Under the pieces are notes generated by a model that had not been told where the DNA came from, made no database searches, and was given only the letters and a program-made list of their open reading frames with translations. Made by a program: the position numbers and the translations under genes. 64,000 bases of DNA from contig JAPYXD010000522.1 of NCBI GenBank assembly GCA_030998225.1, positions 3,100,001-3,164,000 on the forward strand, read 5' to 3'. Positions 34,508-46,100 of this stretch are shown one piece after another (the first letter of the stretch is position 1; each line of letters starts with the position of its first letter). The DNA comes from Diplolepis rosae (lineage: Eukaryota > Arthropoda > Insecta > Hymenoptera > Diplolepididae).

Positions 34508-36915
34508 ATGCGCAGAAATAGCAAAGCCTCGGTTTTCTCAGGGGCCATTTCCAAGCCTCTGCTATCCAATTATCGCTTTACTCGCCACAGACTTTCATTG
34601 ATCCTCTGCTCTAGGATTCCGACGTCGTCAGCAGCGCACATGACAAGTGCGTCATCCGCGAAGCCGGTGATGCTCGTTCCAGAAGGCAATTCCATGCGCA
34701 GGAAATTGTCGTACATGATGTTCCAAACGAGTGGACCCACCCGCGACCCTTGAGGGGCGCCACATGTCATCTCTTCATTGAGAGACCATTTGTCGCCCTC
34801 GTATATCACCCACCTGTCGCTCGGATAGTCATCTATCATTCGCAACAGGTAGTTTGGAACCTTTTTCCGCATCACCGCCTCGATGCAGATTCCTTCGATA
34901 CCTCGCGGTATTGAACGCATTGCGTATATCAATGCTGGTCAACGCGTAGAATCCTTTTCACTTACCAGTTCCTTTCCTTGCATTTGTGGCGATGTCAACC
35001 ACAGGTTGGATAGCGTCCACAGTGGACCTGCCTTTTCTGAATCTGAACTGGTTTTTTGAGAGACCGTTCTCCCCGACCAAGAGAGCTTGAAGCCGTTGTA
35101 GAATCAACTCCTCCAGAAACTTCCCCATCGTATCCAATAGACATATTGGTCTGTACGACGAGGCAACCCCCAGAGGTTTGTTGCCCTTCCTCAGCAGGAC
35201 CAACCTCTGTTACATCCCGGTAACATTAAATTTTTAACTTTTGACCTGCATATGAGCAATATGTCATACACTAGCGTAACTAAGTAGTAAATATTCTTTA
35301 AATTCAGTCTTATGGTAATTACTATCTGGACCGGGTAACTGTTCTACAGAGGTAAACTAATGCGCTACCTCACATCGATAAATCGGCTCGACACTTGGTA
35401 ACAAATGATGAAGAAGAGCATCGCTCGTTCTATATGGTAATTGCCCGCGCGGTAATTAGTCAGTGAATCATGCCGCGCGTCGATAAAATAGTGATGCAGC
35501 GCTAGTAACCTAGTGAGACGGTAACAGGTTGCTGGTATAGCGCCATTAACATTGACTTATTACTGCTTTAATTAATAATTATTATACTATCCCTGTTCGT
35601 AATTAAGCATACAATTATTATTAATATAGGTAAAAATCAATAATAATTTAGCAGATAATCACTTACAATCTACAAGTAAGAAAACATTTTATCATAAATA
35701 TAAGGATTAATTGATTATAGAAAATCAATCAATCATAAGCTGTAACACATAAAATATAAACTACAACTAAGTAGATGCATGTATTCTTAGTCATACCTGG
35801 ATCTACTTGTTGATTAGAAATAAAAATATGTAAGAGAGAGAATAGAAGGGATATAAAATCCAAATTGCCGATCAACATTGACCAATAGTAATAGACCGTA
35901 GTGGGAGAAAAACATAGATCTTTGATCAAACGTGACTTTATACAGAGTTGCACTGCGCGTGACTTTATGAAAATTTGCACGGCGCGTGACTTTATACAAT
36001 TTTGCGCGATCTACTCCCACTGCAGTCACTATTGGAAGATCCAATAATATATATACCCCAGATTCACCTCTGGTGGTTTGTCATTAAGTTCCGAGCTGTT
36101 GTACGGTTATTAGGTTCGGACCGGTAATTCAACGTCGTGAGCAAACCCTTCGATAAACGTAAGTCTCAAGTGTATTTCTATGAGCAATTCTACATTCGGT
36201 ACTTGGTAAATTAAATCCTTGGTCCTTAAGTGGTGCAAGTCCGGAAACCGTAGTGCTAGATAGTTCCTTTGGAGTACCTGTATCGTCGTATTTAGTCGTG
36301 TCGGTTAATAGTGATTCATTTCTGAAATCGGGACGAACTTGTTAACACTTGTTAACAAAATCTTGTTAACAAGTGCATGTTTGATTCATTTCTCGTGTAC
36401 TTAGCAAGATACGTAAGCGGATAATTGATCATATCAGTTGCTGGTGGACTTGCATCCCTTACACCATACCTCCTGCAAGATTTATCGTTGTTTTGCTACT
36501 TCACGGAGACTCAAACGAAACCGAACTATCCTGCAAGGATTTGTGCAGTTGACATGACAAGTGACAACGTACCAACAAACAAAAATAAATTATCAGGCCT
36601 TACCAACCTGATATAATCAGCTAACCGCCTTCCTTACATCCAAAATCCAAACTACCCTCGCCTTTTGCTCAGGACGTAACACCTCTGCTTCTTCCAGTCT
36701 ACCAAGAACCTCTACTCCCGAAGACAGGAGTTGAAGGCTTCTAGGAGGGTCTCCGGGTATGCCCCGATCACCTCTTTAAAGATCTCGTTCGGCACCCCGT
36801 CGACACCCGGCGCTGCATTTGCCTTAAGCCTTCCACCCGCTCTCTTTAGTCTTTCGAGAGTGAAGAGTTCTTCGCGCCGGACCACGCAGGAACTTCGGTC
36901 CGGACATAAGGACAT
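34508..36915 (-). mobile_element. R1-like non-LTR retrotransposon interrupted by a solo LTR
   Basis: Minus-strand RT starts at 36915 with NAAPGVDGVPNEIFKEV, continues past the LTR insertion into LLRKGNKPLGVASSYRPICL (35203 downward), KNQFRFRKGRSTVDAI, GAPQGSRVGPLVWN and GFADDALVMC (about 34670). It ends, truncated, at 34508. Without 35208-36681 and one CCTC duplication the frame reads WKKQRLVLLRKG without break. A frameshift lies near 34930. No 3' end or endonuclease is present. Confidence 0.88.
35208..36681. mobile_element. Solo LTR of an LTR retrotransposon
   Basis: The 1474-bp unit begins TGTTACATCC and ends GGACGTAACA (TG...CA with a TGTTAC/GTAACA inverted terminus), flanked by the 4-bp duplication CCTC (35204-35207, 36682-36685). 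It carries a TATA-like TATATATACCCC at 36046-36057 about 30 bp before TCATTAAG, as in gypsy-type LTR promoters. It has no coding frame. It most likely arose by LTR-LTR recombination of a Ty3/gypsy-like element. Confidence 0.85.
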
Positions 36916-37342
36916 TTGAACATCTATTAAATCCTAGTCGAGTAAAATGAATTTGATAAATACCTAATTCACCCAGTGTGAATAACAATTATCGTTCCAT
37001 AGGGAATAGTAAGGAGTTGAATAAAACCTTGTCGACGACAGGGCATCAACATGCGTCAGTGGATTAATATGAAATGTATTAATATATCACCGACGCTTGA
37101 GGTGTTTCAAACCATAGTTGAGTAAAATGAGCATCGGGCGTATTACTTTAACCGGCAATGGTATGGTTCTCTTGAAAGGAAAAAAAAATCCTTACCTGGA
37201 GCCTGCTATTAGTCATCCGATACATACATACATGAACAGAATACAAATACATTCACACCATTCAGTCGCAGCCAATTTTACTTTCTATCACAAATACACT
37301 TGAATATACAGCTTAAAAAATATAAATCTAATAATTAAAATA
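36916..37342. other. Non-coding stretch
   Basis: No gene is seen. A short phrase (TAGT.GAGTAAAATGA) occurs twice, at 36932 and 37113. Confidence 0.35.
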
Positions 37343-37344
37343 TA

Positions 37345-38296
37345 CGAGGGCTGTCCAGAAAGTATCGGACCTACCTTTATATCTCTGCGCTGGCGTTACT
37401 CTTCATCATCGGGTGGGTGGCATCCTTCAAAGTAATCCCCACTTGATTGAATAACACGGTTCCAGCGATGTTCCCACTTCTCGAAACAGTCCTGGAACTC
37501 ACTTCTAGGGATGGCCTTGAGTACACTCGTAGCATTATTTTCAACCGTCGTTTTGTCATCGAATCGCTGTCCTTTGAGTGGTTTTTTGAGTTTCGGAAAC
37601 AGCCAAAAGTCACAGGGGGCTATGTCGGGACTGTACGGAGGTTGTCGAAGCAATGCGATACTGTGTTTACTCAGAAACTGCTGCACAAGATTCGATGAAT
37701 GCGCTGGCGCCTTATCGTGGTGAAGAAGCCAGTCATTGCACACACGTGAGTCATTCCTAAAATCTTGTTCAAAATTTCCCAAACAGTAGTTTTCGGTATT
37801 CCGAGATCATTTTCTAGTTCACGAACAGTCAATCGACGATCACCTTCAATCGCAAGTCGCACCCGCTCAATATTATCCAATGTTTTTGTTGTTGAAGGTC
37901 GGCCCGAACGAGAATCACTATCAACAGAAGTGCGGCTTCCTTTGAAACGATTATACCACCCTTTTATTCGTTTTTTGCTCATACACTCATTCCCAAAGGC
38001 CTTCTGCATCATCTGAATGGTTTCCGAACTCGTTTTTCCGAGTTGAAAACAAAATTTGATGCAAATTCGTTGATCTTGTTTTTCAGTCATTTTTAACAAT
38101 CACAAAATCCGCCGAACTCAAAAATAGCTTTGTAAACAAAGACACGCTGCGCGTGAACTATACGTCTAGCAGATGTCAGCAAGCAATCGATAGGTTCGTG
38201 AGGCCTTACGGTTGACTTTCATGCCCCGCAGAGGTCGCTCGAACACTATGGCGCGGAGATATAAAGGTAGGCCCGATACTTTCCGGACAGACCTCG
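37345..38296 (-). mobile_element. Mariner transposon with both TIRs, internally deleted
   Basis: TIRs CGAGGGCTGTCC.GAAAGTATCGG and the inverse of the right end are flanked by TA (37343-37344, 38297-38298). Minus-strand 37671-38099 encodes the N-terminal domain (FQLGKTSSETIQMMQKAFG, GRPSTTKT, LTVRELENDLGIPKTTV). After a deletion and a frame change, 37396-37782 encodes DWLLHHDKAPAHSS (second Asp) and PYSPDIAPCDFWLFPK (third Asp). The first catalytic Asp region is missing. At 952 bp it is shorter than the usual 1.3 kb. Confidence 0.92.
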
Positions 38297-38298
38297 TA

Positions 38299-39003
38299 TG
38301 TATAGGACGATACGCTCTCGTCGAATCATGCACACGCTCGCGTATAATCCTGAGACATGAAACTTGGAACTTTTTTATATAGTGACTGCAAGAATTATTT
38401 AGAGCTTGTGGACCAGTGTCGTGACTAGAGTTCGTAAGCCTCACCCAAGTAAAAATAAATCAACTTTTTTCATAAATTATTCATAAAATGTTTAAAAAAA
38501 TTAATATAGTTAATCAATTATTATAACAACTATTTTTGATATATATATATAATATAATTATTGAATTATATTTAGTATACATTTTGATTATACGTACGTA
38601 TGAAATTTAATGAAACCACCATTTTGATTATTAAATAAAAGATTGGATTTTTATAATTATACTTTGACTAATAATGTATACTTTTAGAAATCTTTAATGC
38701 AAGCTTTCATACTTCACTCTACACTTCTGAATTTTACTCAACTTTGCTTCATTATTAAACATTTAATATATCACAAATTATTACATTAATATTAAATAAT
38801 TTCTAACCTGTCTGTACATCCCAAATTTGATCGGAAGTTAAGTAAAATTACTTTAACTATTTTTCTCTCCGTACAAACTTATTCCTGAATTTTTATTAAA
38901 ATAGTACTCTCTAAATCTGAATTCGTTTATCGTAGCCTAAGAAAAGAACGAGTATAATCTGAGAATATAAACGGTATAATCTAGATTATAAAAGGTACGA
39001 CTT
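38299..39003. other. AT-rich non-coding stretch
   Basis: No coding frame, repeat boundary or RNA gene is recognised. Confidence 0.4.
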
Positions 39004-40427
39004 ACACGCAGAAAAAAGTTCCGTATAATATACTGAAAATCCGGTAAATTTTACTTAATTTCCAAGTACTTATATGGACAACTGGACAGTTAACTGAATG
39101 TTACTAGGCTGAACAAGTAACTGTTATCAGATTTGGTAGTTACAAATACGAATACATAAATGGTACTGACTTGCGGATCAGTAAATTTCACCGAGCCAAT
39201 TGCTATCCGACACTGTTTCTAAATGCTACAAATGCTTATTATTCTGTTACATTTCCATAGCTTGTGAGAGAATGTAACTTACTGTAACGGTATAGTTTAC
39301 CGAAATTTTAGTGCTCTTTACGTTTGTCGAATGTCAGAATTACTTATAAGACAGTAGCTTTACCGATTTTTCTTAGTGAAAGTAGCATATTCGTTTCGGA
39401 TAACACAGTTCTTTTGTTTTGGCTACTTTCTTTGTACACTGAGAAAAATTAATAAATAATAAATATGAAATTATTAAAACCATAATCTGTAGATGTTAAA
39501 AAAAAGATAGTATCGGATAATATCTTGGATTATAAACTGAAACATAACAGATTTAACGCGTGCAAAACAAAAGAAAGAGAGAGGGGAGAGCTTTGGCACT
39601 CAGAAGAGGGGAAGTTTCAGTGGGAACACATACACAAATATTATGATCATACCTCATTTATGTTCACATATTAAAGTACATAATACTACACTATTTATAA
39701 TCGCATACGCTTGAAATTAAATTTCAGAATCGCTTTTGGGTTCGAACCCTCTAACTCTACCTATATCTACATTAACTAAACGCATTCCTAACGCCTAAAG
39801 CCTCTCGGCTATTCTCGCTTGCCATATTCCGAAATAAATGTCGCTTATAAGCCACTACTGAGTTGGCCAGACTTGGATTTGAGTCTACGAAGCTATTCGG
39901 ATAACGTCGGAAGCACTCGGATGACATTCTGAAACGAATTATATGAAAAACCGAGAAGGAATTTTTTGATTTTACCAAATACTATCCTTACTTTTAACAT
40001 CCAGGTTTTATGATCCGTTTTCTCACTGCAGTTGGAAATTCCTTTGTTTACACCCAGCGCTGCCGGCACACGTGAACCACGTGATTTACACATGAAGGTT
40101 ATGTTTTCGTTACATGTGCGCGATTTAAGCGAAACATCCAGATCGGTAAAATCTACTGATCTTTCGTTAATGTGTACTATACTAGTATTGTAATTCAGTT
40201 CCAGTGAATGGTACTTATCATCCTGTATTTAATACATATGATAATGGTATTTTTAACTCATAAGTGACAGAGTTATATTTACTTTCATTTTACTATGAGA
40301 TTTAAGAAACGCTTAGTAATTCCGACATTTCTTTTCAGCTATGTTAACAGTTTTTACTGTTACACTTACTTAAAATCATTTACTGTTCCTGGTTAGTAAA
40401 TTTTGCCTTTCTTTTTTCTGCGTGTGT
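39004..40427. mobile_element. Large foldback/TIR element containing a gene fragment
   Basis: ACACGCAGAAAAAAG at the left and its inverse at the right begin inverted arms of roughly 350-400 bp, with CAGTAG.TTTTACCGAT shared in the arms. The centre (about 39420-40085) includes an exon-like segment (39835-39950) related to 32735-32850. No transposase is seen. Confidence 0.5.
39835..39950 (-). pseudogene. Degenerate copy of the exon at 32735-32850
   Basis: The minus strand keeps the acceptor ATAATTCGTTTCAG and reads RVLPTLSE, a stop, then LRRLKS and further breaks. Being inside the inverted arms of 39004-40427, it may be a captured gene fragment. Confidence 0.4.
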
Positions 40428-41023
40428 TTAAAACAGAATTATACTACACCCAGATAATAATAATAATGGGAGAGGCACACTGTGTGCCAGCGTGCAAGGC
40501 ATATGTCTCGCATTTTGTAATAGGCATCTGTTTATATGTATATAAAATATTATTGATATAAGCCCTTTTTTTATAATAAAAATGTTAATTTGTGTTAATT
40601 TATAAATAATATTTCATTTATTTTATTTATTTAACGTAACTAATAATTACATAATTAATGTTAATAATTTCCTGCAGAAAAAAGGAAATATAAAAAATTC
40701 CTGGAATATAAATTTAAATTTTGTAAGTATATTTTTAGTTTACTAATATCGACAGACTTATTTCAATATAGAATGTTCACAAGTTAGACATTTTATAATT
40801 AAAGTTTAAGTTACTTTTACTATTTTAAAAATTTTTTTCAATTTATTTCATCTCATAATATTCCCGCGTGATCGCATGGTTGGAATAAACTTCAACATGG
40901 CGTTTCTTTCTGTTGGTTAGGCTAGGTGCATGTTGCATTCATTGATTCAGTGCGAATTCAGTGTGCGTTCAATTCATTAGACAGAAAAACTTATAAATAA
41001 AAGGAAATCTGACAGGTAAGGTA
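40428..41023. other. AT-rich non-coding stretch
   Basis: Nothing recognised apart from AT-rich low-complexity sequence. Confidence 0.4.
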
Positions 41024-42585
41024 ATTTTTTTTTTTTTTTTTTGGTGAGGAGGAAAAATGGCAAAATCTTTTATAGACGTTGTACAGGACTCTCCTAGGAC
41101 GGGTCTAGGCATACCTGTTAAAACCAAAAAACCCCTTCTCACGAACCAATGCACCGCTCGCGGAACCGCCTATCGACTTTAAACTTCGCGGGCAGTTGGT
41201 TCCAGCTTAAAGTCGCGTACGACTCTTCCGTCGTCCGTTCGCCCGGGACTCCCATCCGCGGGCACACGCCCGTTAGGCAGGCCGGCCAACCGCGCCAACC
41301 AGGAAAGGAATAAGAAGATTCCTCCCCCGGTCGACGCGAACAGCCAAGTCCGCCCAAGACACAGGACCGCGGGTGTAGGCCCCGATGCGATTTCTACTGG
41401 CCCCCATTGTTGCCGCGCTCTGCACGCTCATCGAGCTCCCTAGCCTTCATCACCAGGGTGACGAATGACTCGATAAACATCCAAATCTGTTCAGACTGGA
41501 GCATGAGAGAGACCATCGTGTCAGAAGTGAGCTCGGCACCCACTGCCTGACCGAGGGCCTCCCTTGCCGCGCCCCACTTTGCGCAGACGAAGAGTGCGTG
41601 CTCTGCATTATCCACAAGCGAACCGCAGTAGCGGCACGACTCATCGTCTCTTTTCTTGAAGCGCTTCAGGTACGCATTAAAGCAACCATGACCCGAAAGC
41701 GCTTGCGCCAGGTAAAAGCCGACTTGACCGTGCTTTCTATCCAGCCAGGTGGCGAGCTCCGGGATCAGACGGTGTGTCCATCTCTCGGATTGGTCACCAT
41801 GCCATCTCGTCTGCCATTTCTCGACGAGTCTGCGCCTTCCATCCTTGCGGATGGCCTCCTTCACGCGAGCGATTTCCTGCAGGTCGATGCAGGTAAGCTC
41901 CTTGCGAAGCTGAAAGGTCTCCTACCTTTCCTCCGCCAATAAATCTATTGGCGGGACGCTCGCCAGGACCAGCACAGCACTCGTCGACACAGTTCGGTAT
42001 GCTGAGACAATTCTCATCACCACACCTCTCTGTGCCGAGAACAGCTTCTTCAGGATAGCATGGTTGTTAAGGGCACTTGTCCAAATCGGAGCTGCATAAA
42101 GCAGCTTCGAATTTACCACGCTCGCCTCTAGCCTTCTCTTAGCTTCCCTAGGACCACCAATGTTGGGCATGAGCTGAGTCAGGGCGGCCCCACACTGGAT
42201 GGCTTTGGCAGTCGCGATCTGCAGGTGTTCGCCGAAGCTAAGCCTTCGATCCAACTGCACACCCAGGTACTTAATGCTCTTTTTCCACTTGATTTCATGT
42301 TCCCCGAGAACGATCCTCGGGTATTTGAAAGATCTCCTGTCTGTGACCAGCAAAGCCTCGGTCTTCTCAGGGGCCATTTTCAGGCATCTGCTATCCAACC
42401 AACGCTTTGCCCGCCACAGACTATCATTGATCCTCAGCTCCAGGATTTTGACGTCGTCAGCGGCGCACACGACAAGTGCGTCATCCGCGAAGCCGATGAT
42501 GCTCGTTCCAGCAGGCAGGTCCATGCGCAGGAAATCGTCGTACATGACGTTCCAGACGAGTGGACCTACCCGCGACCCTTGAGGG
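41024..42585 (-). mobile_element. R1-like non-LTR retrotransposon, 5'-truncated with poly-A
   Basis: The minus strand starts at 42585 inside RT (QGSRVGPLVWN), runs through GFADDALVVC (about 42480) and RRLSFGEHLQIATAKAIQCG, and continues with IVSAYRTVSTSAVLVL. After a frameshift near 41920 come the C-terminal domain (41394-41864) with a CRYCG...H...C zinc-binding motif and the 3' UTR to GGTGAGGAGG. A poly-T run at 41024-41042 is the poly-A tail. 5' truncation plus the tail indicates target-primed reverse transcription. It defines the family's 3' end. Confidence 0.92.
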
Positions 42586-43107
42586 AAAATAGAATTGACT
42601 AAAGACTTTCAAAATACGTCTTCAAATCCTACTATAAATTCATGTGACAATTTATGTAATGTTTTTGCACTTTTAGGTTAAAATATCCCAAAGTGCATTT
42701 TAGATGCAGTTTTCTACCAGATTTAGCACAAGAAGTTACGTAGGAAATCGCCTTCATATCTCAGTGGGGAAAATGTCCCAGGCCTGTGTCATTAGTATAT
42801 GATTTTTGGATTAACGATTCTTATTTTACCGTGTTCAACATTTTAAAACTTATGAATTATTAAATTTTTTAGGAATATATTTTGTCGTATTCAAAGTAGA
42901 CGTTTCTTCTTGTGGGAAGCAGTAAATTTATTTCACCTTGGACTTATTTTAGTAAAGCAGTTTAAATCCCTCCATTTCATATTCAAGATAAAAAGTTGCT
43001 TCTCAATGATAGGAAGCGCTTTTATAATAAATGAAATCGTCTGTGGAAGCCTAAAGGTTATTAATCATCAATAAGTCATCACGAATCGTCTTTGTAATTG
43101 GATAAAA
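42586..43107 (+). promoter_or_regulatory. Likely promoter/5' UTR region of SPH copy B
   Basis: This AT-rich region directly precedes the signal-peptide exon. A TATA-like CTTTTATAATAAA lies at 43020-43032, about 80 bp before the ATG, and the start context is ATAAAAATG. The assignment depends on exon 1 being correct. No transcription evidence is available. Confidence 0.3.
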
Positions 43108-43165
43108 ATGAGAATTTTGTTCACTATCCTAATGTGTGCATTTCCAATCATAGCTCATGGTCTTG
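43108..43165 (+). CDS. SPH copy B, exon 1 (signal peptide)
   Basis: An ATG with hydrophobic codons ([14 protein letters not shown]) ends in phase 1 at donor GTAAAT (43166). It is the only signal-peptide exon upstream of exon 2 that joins it in frame. Confidence 0.7.
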
Positions 43166-46100
43166 GTAAATATTTCTTTAAATGTTCTTATTTTTTGCAA
43201 ATCAAAAAATTATAAAATTAATGAGATTCTTGAAATTTAACAAAATTTTTATACTTTTTCTCCTCATTTACTATCAGAATTTAACGTTATTTCTCGGTAG
43301 TACCCATAAAATGAAAGATATTAGCCCTTAAAGGGCCAAAATGGCATAAACGATACACCGGTCTTTGAGGCCGTGCAAATTATGCTATTCGCGACTGAAA
43401 AAATTGAGAGGAATTTATTTTTGAAGTTCAAGACGTGCCCTTTCCGATGGTAAATACAAAATTAATCTAAAAAATTATGAATTATAAAAAAATTCAGTTT
43501 AAAAAAAAAGCACGATTTTTTCAATCGTTTTTTTTTTGAACGGTTTCCCGGTCTGTCAACGACTTTGAACATTTTTAACCGGTGGAATAAATGTCGGAAC
43601 TTTGACAAGGTGTGGTTCAGAGATTAATTTTTCACTTTGGTCTTTACAACATGGCGCTCAAATTACGAAATTTTCACGAATACATTCAGGATTTTTTTGT
43701 CAGAAAAGATAGCCAAACCGAGGAAATTACTAAGAATAAGAAGTTCTTAGAATCACTCGAAGAATAAGATTGATCGAATTGAGGCGATGTTGAGAAAAAT
43801 TGGATATCGAGTGGCAACCCCGGGTGAAAATCGTTTACGACTGCAGCAGGCCTGCAGCTCGTTTTGAAACCTGCAACAAGCCTGTAGCAGGCCTGCTTCT
43901 GATCACACGCCTGCAAGAGGCCTGCAGCACGCCCGCAGATTGAACATTTATATATAAATGTAATATTTTGACTAATTAATCTTTGAGAATTTTTTTCTGG
44001 AAATCAATAGACTTATGGCGAAAATTACTTAAAATAAAAAGTTCTTAAAATTGTTCAAAGAATACAAAGAAATTTTTTCGGGATGTTTTGAGCAATTTTT
44101 TGATTTTCTAAAAATTATGCTATTTGCAAAATTGGAAAGTTGCTCCAAACGTTTTGAAAAAATTCAGACATATTCTTTGAGTGATTATAAGAACTTTATA
44201 TTCTTATTAATTCCCTCGGTTTGTTTATATTTTCTGACAAAAAAAATCCTGAATGTATTCATGAAAATTTTGTAATTCGGGCGCCATTTTGTAAATACCA
44301 AAGTGAACTCGCTTTCAAAAAACACGGCCTCAAAGACCGGTATGCCGTTTATGCCATTTTGGTCCTTAAAGGGTCAATGCGTATGGCGATTAAATTTGTT
44401 ATATCGTATTCAATACCATGTATTGAAATCTGTATCCTTAAATACCTTCCAACACATTAAAACGCCCGTGTTGGTATTCAACGTGTCCTAGCTGATAGAG
44501 ATGTCCAAAATATCTATTTGCTGTTGAAAATATTTTTTGAAAGAACGGAAAGTAAATAAAAGTACATAACGATTGTATATTTTCGAAATTTTTAGACATA
44601 CGTGTATTAGAAGATTATTTCTTTTAACTAGTTTTACATGAAAAACTCGATTTAACCTTAAAACATTTACAAAATAAAAAACGATATTTTGAAGGTATTA
44701 ATTTTTTATTTGTTGATAATTGCTCAAAAGTGTATATCTGAAATTTTCGTCAAAATAATAATTAGTCTTTACACAGCGCATTGTGAGTTTGAATTCGCAC
44801 AAGTAATATTTATCAAATTTATGAAATAATAAAAAATGATAGTAGTCAAATTTTACATGAATTTTGAAAACCACATATTAGACATTGTCAGTGATAAAAC
44901 AGGAATATTAGAATGAATGTGTATAAAAGTATTGTAGATGCACCTGACACAAGCACATTCCAAACAAAACTAATGAATACGTTTGCAGAATTTCACAAAA
45001 CACATTCGTGCTCTTGAAGGGAAAATAAATTGCAAATTTACGTATCAAATCTGTTGCTTCAGATTCAATGGTAACATTTTTGCTACATAACTTCAAATGA
45101 TTGATATTTTTAATTTTGAATCTGTTTAAACTCATTCACTTTTCACGCTCTTGTGAATATTACTGTTGAATCTGTTTAAACAGATTCAATCTACATATCA
45201 AGATTTCATGTGATTGTGACGTTAGCTCGACTTTTATATTTGTAACAAACGAATCTGACGAAACAGATAAACTTGAGAAATGTGGCATCTTTTATATCCG
45301 TCAAGCCTATTTCCCAATCTCATAAGACAGATACAAGTTATCTATATTTGTCGAAACAGATGCAGATGGAAGTTTTAATCTGCCTTGTCTCCATAACATT
45401 ATTCAAACGGTGGCGGTTGAATATATCCCTGCTTAAATAAACCGTTAGTGCCATGCTTGGAACCGGAAAAAATGCCATTCAGAACCCGGGGAGGTTTCCA
45501 TTATAAGCTCTGGCACTTTATCCGCACCTACGTGGGTTCTACCGGAAAATTATATTGGGTATGCAACTAAGTTCCCGCTGTTTGTCAATAGATGTCTCCA
45601 GCAGTAAGTGCTGGTTGATTTTGACATATCCAAAACGGCATGAACAAAGCTTAGGCATATGGTAAACAAACCGTTTTTACACATAAGTGACTTTGTTTTG
45701 GCGTTATATACTTTTGGTTGTGTGAAAATGTCTGATTTTGTGCCAAATAATCGTCATTTGCGGGAAGTGTTGATTTTCTTCTTTCATTCGAAGAAAACGG
45801 CGGCTGAAGCGCATCGAGAATTCCAAAAATTTTTCGAAGACGCTGATGTTATTTATCATGAGCCGATCACTGCGCGATTAACGGCCACAATACGATTAGA
45901 GGCACGAAAAAGTGATTCTACAGCATGACAACGCTCGGCTTCACGTTGCCAAACCCGTTAAAACCTACCTGGAAACGCTCCAACGGGAAGTTTTACCCCA
46001 CCCGCCCTATTTTTAGGATATTGCCCCGTCCGATTATTACTTGTTCCGGTCGATGGCACATGGTCTGGCTCATCCGCAGTTCCGCTCATATGAAGACATC

